A DNA stretch of 64,000 nucleotides, taken from PCC-9228 sp964477525. Its GTDB lineage: Bacteria; Cyanobacteriota; Cyanobacteriia; Cyanobacteriales; PCC-9228. A program made the translations under genes and the position numbers. The DNA lies in the NCBI GenBank assembly GCA_964477525.1, contig CAYZHY010000005.1, forward strand, positions 18,318 to 82,317. Direction: 5' to 3'. Positions 36,116 to 46,229 of this stretch are shown here, piece by piece (the first letter of the stretch is position 1; every line of letters starts with the position of its first letter). The notes under the pieces were generated by a model. The model saw only the letters and a program-made list of their open reading frames with translations, did not search any database and was not told where the DNA came from.

Positions 36116-36148
36116 ATTTGAGGGTTTTTTCCAAAGGGCGATCGCTTC

Positions 36149-37519
36149 CTACCCCAATGATGTCTCCCCTCGGTTTGCTTGCATTAAATTTTCCACAAAT
36201 TTGGTGGAGACATTGCCTGCCAAAAACTCCGGCGTTTCTAGAATTTGCTGGTGAAAGCCAATGGTCGTCGGTACCCCAGTAATAGCACACTCGCGCAAGG
36301 CCCGTCGCATCCGTGCGATCGCACTTTCTCGATTGGGTGCCCACACAATCAACTTACCAATCAACGAATCGTAATAGGGGGGAATTTCATAATCCGTGTA
36401 TACATGGGAATCCATACGCACGCCAATTCCCCCTGGAGGCAAATAGGCACTAATTTTCCCAGGACAAGGACGAAAATCGTATTCCGGATCCTCGGCATTG
36501 ATGCGACATTCAATGGCATGACCGTTTAGGGTCACTTGTTCTTGGGTCAGCGACAGGGGTTCTCCTTGGGCCACCCGGATTTGTTCGGCAATCAAGTCCA
36601 CCCCGGTAATCGCCTCCGTCACGGGATGTTCCACTTGAATGCGGGTATTCATCTCCATGAAATAAAATTCTCCCGTCGCCGAAAGTAGAAATTCCACCGT
36701 TCCTGCCCCCACATAATTAATCGATTGAGCCACTCGTACGGCGGCTTCGCCCATCGCTTTACGAATTTCTGGGTTTAAAGCCGGACTGGGAGCTTCTTCC
36801 AAAAGTTTCTGGTGTCGCCTTTGGATGGAACAATCCCGTTCTCCTAGGTGAATGGCACGGCCATAGCTATCGGCCAGAATTTGAATTTCTACGTGGCGGG
36901 GTTGCTCGATAAATTTCTCGATATATACACCACCATCGCCAAACGCTGCTTCTGCTTCTCCTTGGGCAGCTTGAAAGAGTTTGGGCATTTCTTCATCCTC
37001 GCTGACAAAGCGCATGCCGCGACCCCCACCACCAGCGGTGGCTTTAATCATGACGGGATAGCCAATTTCCCGGGCAATGGAAAGGGCTTTCTTATCGGAA
37101 GTGACCAACCCATCACTTCCGGGAACTGTGGGGACGTTGGCTTTTTTTACGGTTTCTTTGGCTGTAGATTTATCGCCCATGAAGCGAATGGACTCCGCAG
37201 AAGGACCAATGAAGTGGATCTGATGTTCGGTACAGATTTCGGCAAATTTGGCGTTTTCGGCTAAGAAACCGTAACCGGGATGAATGGCGGCTACGTCCCG
37301 GGTGAGAGCGGCTGATATAATATTGGGGATGTTGAGATAGCTTTTGTTGCTGGACGGACCGCCGATGCACACAGCTTCGTCGGCAAGCTGCACGTGCAGG
37401 GAGTTCACGTCAATGGTTGAGTAAACGGCAACAGTAGCAATTCCCATTTCCTCACAGGTACGGAGGATACGCAGCGCAATTTCTCCCCGATTGGCGATTA
37501 GGATTTTGGAAAAGTTCAT
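36149..37519 (-). CDS. accC: Acetyl-CoA carboxylase biotin carboxylase subunit
   Basis: 456-residue ATP-grasp enzyme that carboxylates the biotin on AccB, the first step of fatty acid synthesis. KILIANRGEIALRILRTC start, HPGYGFLAENA, the glycine-rich ATP loop KATAGGGGRGMR, ERDCSIQRRHQKLLEEAPSP and MNTRIQVEHPVTE are intact. ATG at 37519 chosen over a TTG at 37522. No accB beside it. Confidence 0.97.
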   Translation of the reverse strand: MNFSKILIANRGEIALRILRTCEEMGIATVAVYSTIDVNSLHVQLADEAVCIGGPSSNKSYLNIPNIISAALTRDVAAIHPGYGFLAENAKFAEICTEHQIHFIGPSAESIRFMGDKSTAKETVKKANVPTVPGSDGLVTSDKKALSIAREIGYPVMIKATAGGGGRGMRFVSEDEEMPKLFQAAQGEAEAAFGDGGVYIEKFIEQPRHVEIQILADSYGRAIHLGERDCSIQRRHQKLLEEAPSPALNPEIRKAMGEAAVRVAQSINYVGAGTVEFLLSATGEFYFMEMNTRIQVEHPVTEAITGVDLIAEQIRVAQGEPLSLTQEQVTLNGHAIECRINAEDPEYDFRPCPGKISAYLPPGGIGVRMDSHVYTDYEIPPYYDSLIGKLIVWAPNRESAIARMRRALRECAITGVPTTIGFHQQILETPEFLAGNVSTKFVENLMQANRGETSLG

Positions 37520-37791
37520 CAACTTCTTCTAGCAACTGTTGGTGTTTATCGAGCAACAAACAAGCCACTTCCGCCCCTTTCAATGGTTTGGCTGGCAATT
37601 CAGGCAAATCCTAGATGGCAATCTGGCAAATGCCCGAATGAATATCCTATCATGGAGAAGAGGCGCTATGATGGTTTCTGGTGTTTCCCAAAAAAATTTC
37701 TGTTGGGGTCTTTTCACAAAAGATGCGATCGCTTACAATAGAAGATGGCAGTCGGGTCAACCAAGCATCTAACCATCATCTAACCATCCAT

Positions 37792-37874
37792 GCGGATGTG
37801 GTGGAATCGGTAGACACGCACGCTTGAGGGGCGTGTGGCGTAAAGCCTTGCGAGTTCGAGTCTCGCCATCCGCA
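37792..37874 (+). tRNA. tRNA-Leu (GAG)
   Basis: 83 bases with acceptor stem GCGGATG/CATCCGC, a long variable arm of class II tRNAs, anticodon loop CTTGAGG (anticodon GAG) and TTCGAGTC in the T arm. CCA is not encoded. Confidence 0.95.
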
Positions 37875-38002
37875 CTCGGTGGAAATTCCCCAAAAAAATA
37901 AATTCCTTTCCCAAACGGCTTGAGACAATATTATATCAAGCCGTATTTATTTGCGAACAAGCTAGCTAGCAAATGTTGCTGTCGAACGAAAAAAAACAAA
38001 AA

Positions 38003-38076
38003 TGGACGCAACTGGACTCGAACCAGTGACCTCCACGATGTCAACGTGGCGCTCTAACCAACTGAGCTATGCGTCC
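38003..38076 (-). tRNA. tRNA-Val (GAC)
   Basis: 74 bases; acceptor GGACGCA/TGCGTCC, D arm TAGCTCAGTTGGTTAGAGC, anticodon loop TTGACAT (anticodon GAC) on a CCACG/CGTGG stem, T loop GGTTCGAGTCC. CCA is not encoded. Confidence 0.95.
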
Positions 38077-38144
38077 TTGCTTAGGCATATTCTAATTTAG
38101 CACAGCCTAGACAGTTTGTTCAAGACATAGGGGAAGATTTTTTG

Positions 38145-38333
38145 ATGGAAAGCACAGCAGAATATATTTGTGCCTTCTGTGGCGAACCCAATACCACCTT
38201 TGTAGACTGGGGTGGCGGCAAACAGCAATCCTACGTGGAAGACTGCCAAGTTTGCTGCCAACCCAACGTTCTCTACGTCCATATCGATGAAGATACTCTA
38301 GAAGTTGAAATTGATACGAATTGCGAAGAATAA
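38145..38333 (+). CDS. CPXCG-motif cysteine-rich protein
   Basis: 62-residue zinc-ribbon-like protein with two knuckles, Cys9/Cys12 (ICAFCGE) and Cys34/Cys37/Cys38 (DCQVCCQPN), and an acidic end. The family is widespread and uncharacterised. ATG at 38145 is used; the TTG just before it is less likely. Confidence 0.85.
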   Translation: MESTAEYICAFCGEPNTTFVDWGGGKQQSYVEDCQVCCQPNVLYVHIDEDTLEVEIDTNCEE

Positions 38334-38374
38334 GTAAGTTCGCATCTTTTTACCGTTAACTATTCTCGATCCTT

Positions 38375-38827
38375 ATGTTTACGTTTCGATATTCCTCAAC
38401 AATTCAAGCTTATGTAGAAACAGTTTGGCATTTTCACGAACGAGACGATGCTTTGCAGCTTTTAATACCGCCTTGGCAACCCGTTAAAGTTCTTTCTCGC
38501 AGTGGGGGATTGCAGGTAGGTGCCAAAACCGAATTTGTAATTTCTCTAGGACCATTGCCGGTAAAATGGGTGGCCGTTCACACTGAATGCGACCCCTATC
38601 GTTTGTTTACGGACGTACAACAACAAGGCTTGGTGGAAAGTTGGACCCACCGCCACCATTTTGTTGGGGAAAACGGACAAACGCAACTAACTGACGAGAT
38701 TGATTGCCAACTGCCTGGGGGATGGTTGGCAGAAACGATGTTAGAGTGGTGGGTTCGCGATCGCTTGCAAGATATGTTTCGCTACCGCCATCAGATAACC
38801 CGGGAATACTGCGAAGCAAACAAATGA
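38375..38827 (+). CDS. SRPBCC family protein
   Basis: 150-residue helix-grip (START/Bet v1-like) protein: MFTFRYSSTIQAYVETVWHF start, IPPWQPVKVLS, FVISLGPLPVKWVAVH, an ESWTHRHHF strand and a long C-terminal helix EWWVRDRLQDMFRYRHQIT. Such proteins bind hydrophobic ligands; the ligand is unknown here. It follows the CPXCG gene by 41 bp and may be cotranscribed. Confidence 0.88.
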   Translation: MFTFRYSSTIQAYVETVWHFHERDDALQLLIPPWQPVKVLSRSGGLQVGAKTEFVISLGPLPVKWVAVHTECDPYRLFTDVQQQGLVESWTHRHHFVGENGQTQLTDEIDCQLPGGWLAETMLEWWVRDRLQDMFRYRHQITREYCEANK

Positions 38828-39158
38828 AATTTTATAAAAAACTTCGATCGATTTCGTTTTTAAGTGTCATAATATTAATAGAGTAAAAAATAGTTGGTCG
38901 TTGGCAAAAGATATTGCAAGATATTTTTGGCTAGCCAGAAATATTCCTATATAAAAAACACCAAAAATTAGAAAAAATCTTTCAGCGATCGACCGACATA
39001 GACGTTGGTTTTTTGTATTTTACGGAAAGCGTCAAATCCTCGAATCTCGATGCCCAATCCATATCAACGCTTTCGCGATCGCTTTTGAATCTTTGGAGAT
39101 ACTACCAACAGAGAAATCTAGCAATTTTTTCCTAAAAAAGCAATTGGAGGGATCTACC
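38828..39158. other. AT-rich intergenic space
   Basis: About 330 bp with HIP1-like GATCG sites and no convincing gene; the ribosome binding site GGAGG for the next gene ends it. Confidence 0.45.
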
Positions 39159-39485
39159 ATGGCTGCTCGCAAATCCGTTCCGAAATCCGTTCCGATTTTT
39201 TCCGATATACCAGTTTCCAGCCTCAATTTTTCTGTTTATCATACTTCGGATGTAGGTTTATGGAAACATGTAATCCCATCCATAACCAGGGGCATAGAAA
39301 AATTTTTGAGCCAACTTTTTTCTAGAGATACCGAACCCAAAGTTTGGGAAACCAAAGATAAAAACGGACATCATATTTGGCATGTCTACGACCCCATAAC
39401 CGGTCATTCAGTTACTTTACATTCCGAACGTGAAGTAATGGCTTGGATTGAAGAACGCTATTACTACCATCGAGGTTTGGTTTAA
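39159..39485 (+). CDS. Hypothetical protein with WHVYDPITG motif
   Basis: 108 residues. GGAGG lies about nine bases before the ATG at 39159, which fixes the start although the frame is open from 39093. The C-terminal half, KVWETKDKNGHHIWHVYDP and ERYYYHRGLV, looks like a small beta-rich domain with an aromatic surface. Conserved-looking but not recognised; no signal peptide. Confidence 0.7.
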   Translation: MAARKSVPKSVPIFSDIPVSSLNFSVYHTSDVGLWKHVIPSITRGIEKFLSQLFSRDTEPKVWETKDKNGHHIWHVYDPITGHSVTLHSEREVMAWIEERYYYHRGLV

Positions 39486-39628
39486 GGGAGCTATTTTCAA
39501 CGAAGCATAAAAATTGGACATTCAGGTAGGGGCAACTTTCTTGTGCCAAATCGGTAAAACTGTTAGCCCCTATCCCCTATACACAACTCATAGAAAATAG
39601 ATAGCTCGATATCGAACAAATTGCTGTA

Positions 39629-40636
39629 ATGCCTATTTATTTTTATTGGGGAAGCGATCGCTTAGCCATGGAACAAGCCATTCAAAAACTACGCGATCGC
39701 TTTCTCGATTCCACTTGGGCTAGTTTCAACTACGAACAAATTTCCCCAGAACAAGAAGATGCCATCCATCAAGGGTTAAACCAGGCTTTAACGCCACCCT
39801 TTGGGGCATCCCATCGGATCGTTTGGATCGTCGATACTCCAATTTGCCAACAATGTTCTCCAGAGTTACTAGCAGAATTAGAACGTACCTTACCAGCCAT
39901 ACCAGAGAGTACTATTTTAATTTTTAGCAGCGAGAAAAAACCCGATGCTCGTCTAAAATCGACAAAACTGCTGAAAAAGTACGCTCAGGTAGAAGAATTT
40001 TCCCCCATTCCTCCTTGGAAAACCGACCAACTGGTTCAACGAGTCAGGGAGGTAGCGGCGCAAATGGAAGTGAATCTCACAGAAAACGCCGAAAACCTGC
40101 TAGCGGAAGCCGTGGGCAACGATACGCGGTTGCTGTATCGGGAACTAGAGAAGCTGCAACTATACGGGATGGATTTATCAAGACCGTTAGAACCTGGAGA
40201 TATTCTGCCCTTAATTCGCTTCAACACCCAAAACAGCCTTCAACTTGCCACTGCTATTCGCCAAGGAAACACCGACCAAGCGCTTTCTTTGCTAACCACG
40301 CTGGTAGAAAGGAACGAACCCGCCTTAAAAATCGTCGCTACCTTAGTGGGTCAGTTTCGTACCTGGTTGTGGGTAAAAATTGCAGCGGCGCAGTATCCCT
40401 CAGATGTCAATGCTATTGCCAAGGCAGCAGAAGTTCGCAATCCCAAGCGTATTTACTTTCTCCAGAAGGAAGTTCGTCAAATATCTATATCGCAATTGCA
40501 GCAAGCCCTTTTCTTACTGCTAGATTTAGAATATTCTTTAAAAAGTGGTCGTCCAGAACTGACCACCCTGCAAAGCCAAATTATTAGCCTATGCGAAGTC
40601 TATCGTACAGTTGCTTCCCCCTCTAGACGTTCCTAG
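39629..40636 (+). CDS. holA: DNA polymerase III subunit delta
   Basis: 335-residue clamp-loader subunit that opens the beta clamp. MPIYFYWGSDRLAMEQAI at the start, then RIVWIVDTPICQQC, NDTRLLYRELEKLQLY in the middle lid domain, and LKIVATLVGQFRTWL with LQQALFLLLDLEYSLKSGRPE in the collar region; order and length fit. Two HIP1 sites lie in its first 90 bp. Confidence 0.94.
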   Translation: MPIYFYWGSDRLAMEQAIQKLRDRFLDSTWASFNYEQISPEQEDAIHQGLNQALTPPFGASHRIVWIVDTPICQQCSPELLAELERTLPAIPESTILIFSSEKKPDARLKSTKLLKKYAQVEEFSPIPPWKTDQLVQRVREVAAQMEVNLTENAENLLAEAVGNDTRLLYRELEKLQLYGMDLSRPLEPGDILPLIRFNTQNSLQLATAIRQGNTDQALSLLTTLVERNEPALKIVATLVGQFRTWLWVKIAAAQYPSDVNAIAKAAEVRNPKRIYFLQKEVRQISISQLQQALFLLLDLEYSLKSGRPELTTLQSQIISLCEVYRTVASPSRRS

Positions 40637-40761
40637 CGAGTTTCCCTAGCTGGAAACTTTTCATTTATTTTGATACTTCAATTGGAACTTTCTGCTTCTC
40701 AAATCAATCAATAAAACTAAGCTTGCGTATTTTGGTTGCATATTTTGCTGCGAATTTTCTT

Positions 40762-41280
40762 ATGATGCCTAAAATTTTTCAATCTAAACCCCTATCTCAA
40801 AAATCGATTTGGTTGCGTACTCTACTTGCCTTTGTAGGAACTAGTTTGGCGATTGGTGTCGAATGGCAACCTCCAAAACTGTCTTCTCTTTCTTGGCCAA
40901 TATCGCCGCTGGTGGTTTCAGCGCAAGAAGCCCCCATAGCCGGTGTTTCCAACGAAGAAATTCTAGAATATGCGAGAGTGGCTTACAATATCGAAAAAAG
41001 TCGCCAAGGAGTATACGATACCATTAAAGAAATGAATAATGGTAATGTACCGGAACTAGCTTGTAACGACGAGGAAAGTTTAGAAAATGTCGATAACGAA
41101 ATTCGGCAAGTATTTTCAGATTGGTGCAAACAAGCTGAAAGATTCATTAAAGACAGCGATTTGAGTATTTCTCGTTTTAACGAAATTCACGAGTTGCGGA
41201 AAGAAAACGAGAAATTAAAACAGCGCATTCAACAAGAGGTCCAAAAATTACAAGAAGAGGAAGACTCCAATGAAGAATAA
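40762..41280 (+). CDS. Hypothetical exported coiled-coil protein (possibly DUF4168-like)
   Basis: 172 residues from the ATG at 40762. A signal peptide (KSIWLRTLLAFVGTSLAIG, cleavage near VVSAQEA) leads to a helical domain VSNEEILEYARVAYNIEKSR with two Cys (ELACNDEE, DWCKQAE), which resembles DUF4168 proteins of cyanobacteria. The end, about 145-172, is a charged coiled coil (ELRKENEKLKQRIQQEVQKL). Function unknown. Confidence 0.65.
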   Translation: MMPKIFQSKPLSQKSIWLRTLLAFVGTSLAIGVEWQPPKLSSLSWPISPLVVSAQEAPIAGVSNEEILEYARVAYNIEKSRQGVYDTIKEMNNGNVPELACNDEESLENVDNEIRQVFSDWCKQAERFIKDSDLSISRFNEIHELRKENEKLKQRIQQEVQKLQEEEDSNEE

Positions 41281-41390
41281 ATAGGCGATTTTCTGTTTGT
41301 TTTAATAGCCAGCCCACCTATTCTACCGATCTTATAAAAAATAGCAGTTGTTTGGTGGTTTCTAGGAACAAAATGTAACTTTCTGGCCAA

Positions 41391-42689
41391 CTATAGTTCC
41401 TGGCGGACTTTCTCGATTTGTTGGATAAAATAGCTTTCGCGATCGCCTAAAGCCCTCGCCTGTTTCAGACCTTTTTGGAAAGCTGCCAAAGCATCGTTGT
41501 AGGCTTTTTGTTGTAAATGCAGCTGCGCGATCGCGTCGTAGCCTTGCATCAACCCATACGCATTGCGAGAACGGCGGTGTACGTCCAACAACACCCGATA
41601 CACTTGTAAAGCTTCTATTGTTTGTTCTTGGCGGCGGTACAAAGCAGCGAGTTCTTGCAAAGCATCCGCCGCCACTGAAAAATATTGGGAAGACCATGCC
41701 AAACGAAAAGCTTGTTGTAACGTTTGGATAGCAGCATTGGTTTTTCCCAAAGTTTCGTAATCTCGGGCAGTTTCCAACTGTAACTGGGGAATTTTCCGAA
41801 AATTTTGATTTTGGCGATGCTGTTGGATGAGTTGCCTGCGATTCTGGATAGCTAAATCCAGTTGGTTTCCTTGGTGGTAAGCATATACCAATTTTTCTAA
41901 AGTTTGTAACTGGGTTAGGGGAGAACCATCAGCCGCTGTGGCATTGAAAGATGGGTTGGATGGGGGATTTTTTAACAAGGCCAGCAACTCTTCGTAGGCC
42001 ACCGCCGCTTGGGAATATTCCAAATAATCCAAATGTAGCTGACCCAAGGTATTGAGGGTTCTTGCTTGGGTAGCGAGGTTATTTTCGGCGGTGGCAACAT
42101 CGAGAATTTGTTTGTATATACCGATTGCATTGCGCGATCGCACTTGCTGGTAGGCAGCCGCCAATTGAGAAGCCAGTTGAAAATCTTCCGATGCGGTAAT
42201 GGAAGCTTCCGTTTCTAGCTTTTCCAGGCGTTGTGTAATCCAGCGTACCTCCTGAAAGCGATCGCGACGCCAAGCTGTATTGCCTACCCGGGCCAAAGCT
42301 TGAATTTCTGCTCGAACATCCAAAAACCGACGCAGGCGGAGTTCGCGCAACCAAATGCGAAACGCTTCATCCACATTTCCTGATTGTAGTTGGTTTTGCG
42401 CGCGCGCGTTTAATCGATCCAAATTTTGGCGCAAACTGCGTTTTTCCAGAGGACTTAACTCGCGTTCGATAGGTAGATCCGGCAGCAGCGGATCGGAAAT
42501 ATCTTCTTTTAACAAAGGATTGGAACGGGTGACCCCATTGCTTGTATCGTTGGATGGGAACTCGCTGCGGTCGCTGTTGTTTTGGGCAACGATGCCTCGT
42601 ACGTGTTTGGCGTTTGCAGGGCAATTGACAACCAAAACCCATATAGCGACAGCATAAAAAGTGGCTTTCCAAAAAAGCATGAAGGGCAT
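41391..42689 (-). CDS. Exported TPR-repeat protein
   Basis: 432 residues with a signal peptide (MPFMLFWKATFYAVAIWVLV, cleavage near ANA) and about seven TPR-like units, e.g. ATQARTLNTLGQLHLDYLEYSQAAVAYEELL split across neighbours and QEQTIEALQVYRVLLDVHRR. Likely a periplasmic scaffold. ATG at 42689 preferred to an upstream TTG. Divergent from the phytase-like gene with about 100 bp between. Confidence 0.82.
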   Translation of the reverse strand: MPFMLFWKATFYAVAIWVLVVNCPANAKHVRGIVAQNNSDRSEFPSNDTSNGVTRSNPLLKEDISDPLLPDLPIERELSPLEKRSLRQNLDRLNARAQNQLQSGNVDEAFRIWLRELRLRRFLDVRAEIQALARVGNTAWRRDRFQEVRWITQRLEKLETEASITASEDFQLASQLAAAYQQVRSRNAIGIYKQILDVATAENNLATQARTLNTLGQLHLDYLEYSQAAVAYEELLALLKNPPSNPSFNATAADGSPLTQLQTLEKLVYAYHQGNQLDLAIQNRRQLIQQHRQNQNFRKIPQLQLETARDYETLGKTNAAIQTLQQAFRLAWSSQYFSVAADALQELAALYRRQEQTIEALQVYRVLLDVHRRSRNAYGLMQGYDAIAQLHLQQKAYNDALAAFQKGLKQARALGDRESYFIQQIEKVRQEL

Positions 42690-42792
42690 AACGTACAAAT
42701 AGTAGAAGAAATCAGCGAATCAAATCAAACCGAAGCTATTCACGTATGCAGTCCGAAGCAGGACAATAGCCGATAATTAAGAGAGAAAAACG

Positions 42793-44064
42793 ATGGCGTA
42801 TAAAATGACTGACCAGCGATGGATTTCGTTTCCGGCAAAGCGATGGATTCTTTTGCTTTTGTCGTTGCTGCTGGCAAGTACCCTAACTGCCTGTAATTTG
42901 CCGCAAGTTACTGCCCAAGAACGTATTTTTCCCCAGTTATCGCTGGAGTTTCTAGACGAGTACCAACTACCCCAAACGACCTTTGAAGACACCGTAGTGG
43001 GTGGTTTGTCAGCGATCGCCTATCGCCCCAATTACTCCGCTGAAGATGCTTCAGAGTCAGTGTACCACTTTTACGCGCTCAGCGATGATTCCGGTGCCTT
43101 TGCCAATCCTCGATTTTACGAACTCAGCATTACTTTTCAAACCAACGAAATCGGGCAAGTAGAAATGGGGCAAGTATCGGTTGATGGTGTCACGTCGCTG
43201 CGAGACGAAAAGGGAGAACTTTTGCCTGGCAATGTCCTCGATCCGGAAGGAATGGCCATTTCTCCCAGGCAAACCCTTTATATTTCCAGCGAAGGATTGC
43301 TGCGTCAGGGAATTGGACCTTCTATTGAGGAATACGACCCGCAAACCGGTCAAAAAATGGGGCAGGTGACGGTTCCAGACCGCTATTTTGTAGCAGAAAA
43401 CGATGCGGACAACGATCGAGAATCCTCCCAAAACCAAGAAGAACAAAGCCGACCTTCGGAATTTTCTCAAGGAGTTCGGGAAAATCGCGGTTTTGAGTCT
43501 TTGACCATTGACCGTTCCGGGGCAGCTGACCCTCGAGAACCTTGGCGTTTGTTTGCTGCCACCGAAACCTCGTTGGCGCAAGATAAAGCGGCTACCGAAG
43601 CCGAACACGGAGAAAGAGCAAGAATGTTGCACTATTTGGTGGTAGACAACCAGCCGCAGTTAATTGCGGAACATGTTTACGAGTTGGATACGCCAGCTCT
43701 TTCAGTGTTTACCGGATTGTCGGAGTTGCTGACTTTAGGCAATGGGAATTTTTTGGCTTTGGAACGGTCGTTGGGTTTGTTTGGCTATCGGGTCAAAATT
43801 TATCAAATCGAAACTGTGACGGCTACGGATACTTCCTCGGTTCCTAGTTTGAAAGGAGATTTGGATGGGATTCGTCCGATTCGCAAGCGATTGGTGTTGG
43901 ATTTGAAAAAATTGGGGATTCCTCTGGAGAATTTAGAAGGAATGACGTTAGGACCGCGTTTGCCTAATGGCGGTCGCAGTTTGCTTGTAATTAGCGATAA
44001 TAACTTTGAACCCGACCAAAATACGCAAATTTTGTTGTTTCGATTGCAAATGGACTCAAAATAA
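42793..44064 (+). CDS. Esterase-like activity of phytase family lipoprotein
   Basis: 423 residues. A signal peptide with lipobox LTAC (Cys34) anchors it outside. The rest is a beta-propeller-like Phytase-like domain: GGLSAIAYRPN, YALSDDSG, DPEGMAI, ENRGFESLTID, NGNFLALERS and LENLEGMTLGPRLPNG, ending SDNNF. The family name describes a fold; phosphatase activity is possible but not shown. The insert 195-220 is acidic and low-complexity. Confidence 0.88.
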   Translation: MAYKMTDQRWISFPAKRWILLLLSLLLASTLTACNLPQVTAQERIFPQLSLEFLDEYQLPQTTFEDTVVGGLSAIAYRPNYSAEDASESVYHFYALSDDSGAFANPRFYELSITFQTNEIGQVEMGQVSVDGVTSLRDEKGELLPGNVLDPEGMAISPRQTLYISSEGLLRQGIGPSIEEYDPQTGQKMGQVTVPDRYFVAENDADNDRESSQNQEEQSRPSEFSQGVRENRGFESLTIDRSGAADPREPWRLFAATETSLAQDKAATEAEHGERARMLHYLVVDNQPQLIAEHVYELDTPALSVFTGLSELLTLGNGNFLALERSLGLFGYRVKIYQIETVTATDTSSVPSLKGDLDGIRPIRKRLVLDLKKLGIPLENLEGMTLGPRLPNGGRSLLVISDNNFEPDQNTQILLFRLQMDSK

Positions 44065-44149
44065 GCGATCGCCGCGCACCAAAAATAGCGTAGATTGGTT
44101 AATGGGCCTGTAAGGATGGTATGGGAATGGACGTTCCTACTGCGCTCGA

Positions 44150-44256
44150 TGGTCCTGGAGATGGGAAAAACCACATTGACCAGGAAGGGTCGGCACCTTG
44201 CAGGTCTTACTCCCAGAGGAAAAGCAATGGCAGGGCTCAATTCTAGGAGGTTCATT
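44150..44256 (+). promoter_or_regulatory. cpcT leader with stem
   Basis: TCCTGG (44153-44158) and CCAGGA (44180-44185) can pair; the leader ends in AGGAGG seven bases before the cpcT ATG. Open in the cpcT frame but without similarity. Possible 5'-UTR structure; weak. Confidence 0.3.
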
Positions 44257-44847
44257 ATGACTCATGCCAAAGATATTGCTACTCTAGCGCGTTGGATGGC
44301 GGCAGACTTTAGCAATCAGGAACAAGCTTGGGAAAATCCACCTTTTTTCGCTCATATTCGGGTTTGCATGCGTCCTTTGCCTTGGGAACTTCTTGGGGGG
44401 GTTAGTTTGTTGGTGGAACAAGCTTATGACTACATGCTCAACCGTCCCTATCGTTGCCGGGCCGTAAAATTAATCGAAACGGACGATCGCATAGAAATTG
44501 AAAATTATATGCTGAAAGACCCAGAAAAATATTTAGGAGCTTCCCGGGAACCAGAACGATTGCAATCTTTGCAAGCCGACGACCTCCAGTTGTTAGAAGG
44601 TTGCAATATGTTGGTTGATTGGACGGGAAATTCTTTTGAAGGGAAAGTGGAACCTGGGAAGAAATGCACGCTCGTTCGCAAAGGTAAAACCACCTATCTG
44701 GATAGTTCCTTTGAAATTGACGATCGAAAGTTTATTAGTCACGATCGCGGTTTCGATATGGAAACTGACGAACAAGTGTGGGGATCGGTAGCCGGACCTT
44801 TTCATTTTCTCCGCTGGCAAAGTTTTGCCCATGAAATCCCCATTTAA
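44257..44847 (+). CDS. cpcT: Chromophore lyase CpcT/CpeT
   Basis: 196-residue lyase that attaches phycocyanobilin to the Cys153-type site of phycocyanin beta (and its CpeT relatives to phycoerythrin). The family start THAKDIATLARWMAADFSNQEQA, the ICVCMRPLPWELLGG-like segment (RVCMRPLPWELLGG), LLVEQAYDYMLNRPYRCR and the CTLVRKGKTTYLDSSFEI strands are present. AGGAGG seven bases before the ATG fixes the start. It shows that the organism has phycobilisomes; no phycobiliprotein genes are near. Confidence 0.93.
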   Translation: MTHAKDIATLARWMAADFSNQEQAWENPPFFAHIRVCMRPLPWELLGGVSLLVEQAYDYMLNRPYRCRAVKLIETDDRIEIENYMLKDPEKYLGASREPERLQSLQADDLQLLEGCNMLVDWTGNSFEGKVEPGKKCTLVRKGKTTYLDSSFEIDDRKFISHDRGFDMETDEQVWGSVAGPFHFLRWQSFAHEIPI

Positions 44848-44992
44848 AAAAGTTTTTTGTCCGAACAACTGTTCGGAAATTGTGTTGATGACACGACAAC
44901 TTTTGTGGTAAATAAAGAAAGAATCTGAGCGATCGCGAAATACTCAGAAGTAGATAAAAAAATACAACTATTCTAGATAAGGGTTCGTTTTT

Positions 44993-46162
44993 ATGAAAAA
45001 AATTGTGGTTTTAGGAGGAGATGGGTTTTGTGGTTGGCCTACAGCTTTGCACCTATCTCAAAAAGGACACGACGTTGTCATTATTGACAATTTATCCCGT
45101 CGCAATATTGATAACGAACTAGAAGCTTATTCTCTAACCCCCATTCGCCCCATTTCTTCTCGCTTGCAAGCTTGGCGGGAGTTGACCGGACGCGAAATTC
45201 AATTTCACAACTTTAACGTTGCCCAAGAATACGACAAGCTGCTGCATTTCTTCTGTACCTACCAACCGGATGCGGTGGTCCATTTTGCCGAACAGCGGGC
45301 AGCTCCCTATTCCATGAAGTCTTCTCGGCAAAAACGCTACACGGTGGATAACAACCTCAACGCCACCAACAACGTTTTGTGCGCCATTGTGGAATCGGGC
45401 TTGGATATTCACCTGGTGCATTTGGGAACCATGGGTGTATACGGCTACGGAACCGCCGGCATGAAAATTCCGGAAGGCTATCTCAACGTGCAGGTCATTA
45501 CCGAAGAAGGCAAAGCCATTGAAAAAGAAATCCTGCACCCAGCCGATCCGGGTAGTGTTTACCACATGACCAAAACCCAGGACCAGCTGTTTTTCTACTA
45601 CTACAACAAAAACGACGGTATTCGGATTACCGACCTACATCAGGGCATTGTCTGGGGAACCCAAACCGAGGATACCCGCCAAGACGAGCGGTTGATCAAC
45701 CGCTTTGACTACGACGGCGACTACGGTACGGTCTTAAATCGCTTTCTCATGCAGGCGGCGGTGGGCTATCCCCTGACCGTTCACGGAACCGGCGGTCAAA
45801 CCCGTGCTTTCATTCACATTCAAGATACGGTGCGTTGTATCGAACTCGCCATAGAAAATCCTCCCGATCGCAGCGATCGCGTGCAAATTCTCAACCAAAT
45901 GACCGAAACTCACCGAATTCGGGACTTGGCAGAAAAAATTGCCCAGCTAACCGGGGCCCAAATCGAATATCAAACCAATCCCCGCAAAGAAGCTGCCGAA
46001 AACGAACTTCAAGTAGAAAACGCTTGCTTTTTGGAAATGGGGCTGCAACCAACTACCCTCAGCGAAGGTTTGATGCGTGAAGTCACCGAAATCGCCGAGA
46101 AATACGTAGACCGTTGCGACAAAAGCAAAATCCCCTGTACCTCTACTTGGTACAAAAAATAA
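44993..46162 (+). CDS. sqdB: UDP-sulfoquinovose synthase
   Basis: 389-residue NAD-dependent SDR enzyme making UDP-sulfoquinovose from UDP-glucose and sulfite, for the thylakoid lipid SQDG. NAD motif GGDGFCGWPTALHL, FAEQRAAPYSM, the SVYHMTKTQDQLFFYYY catalytic Tyr/Lys, and GIVWGTQTEDT match the family. It heads a sqdB-sqdX pair. Confidence 0.97.
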   Translation: MKKIVVLGGDGFCGWPTALHLSQKGHDVVIIDNLSRRNIDNELEAYSLTPIRPISSRLQAWRELTGREIQFHNFNVAQEYDKLLHFFCTYQPDAVVHFAEQRAAPYSMKSSRQKRYTVDNNLNATNNVLCAIVESGLDIHLVHLGTMGVYGYGTAGMKIPEGYLNVQVITEEGKAIEKEILHPADPGSVYHMTKTQDQLFFYYYNKNDGIRITDLHQGIVWGTQTEDTRQDERLINRFDYDGDYGTVLNRFLMQAAVGYPLTVHGTGGQTRAFIHIQDTVRCIELAIENPPDRSDRVQILNQMTETHRIRDLAEKIAQLTGAQIEYQTNPRKEAAENELQVENACFLEMGLQPTTLSEGLMREVTEIAEKYVDRCDKSKIPCTSTWYKK

Positions 46163-46229
46163 ATCTACTTTCCTAGACTTCCGTTTCTCCAATCCAAAAA
46201 TCTTTTCTACCGTTTACCGCCAACCAACC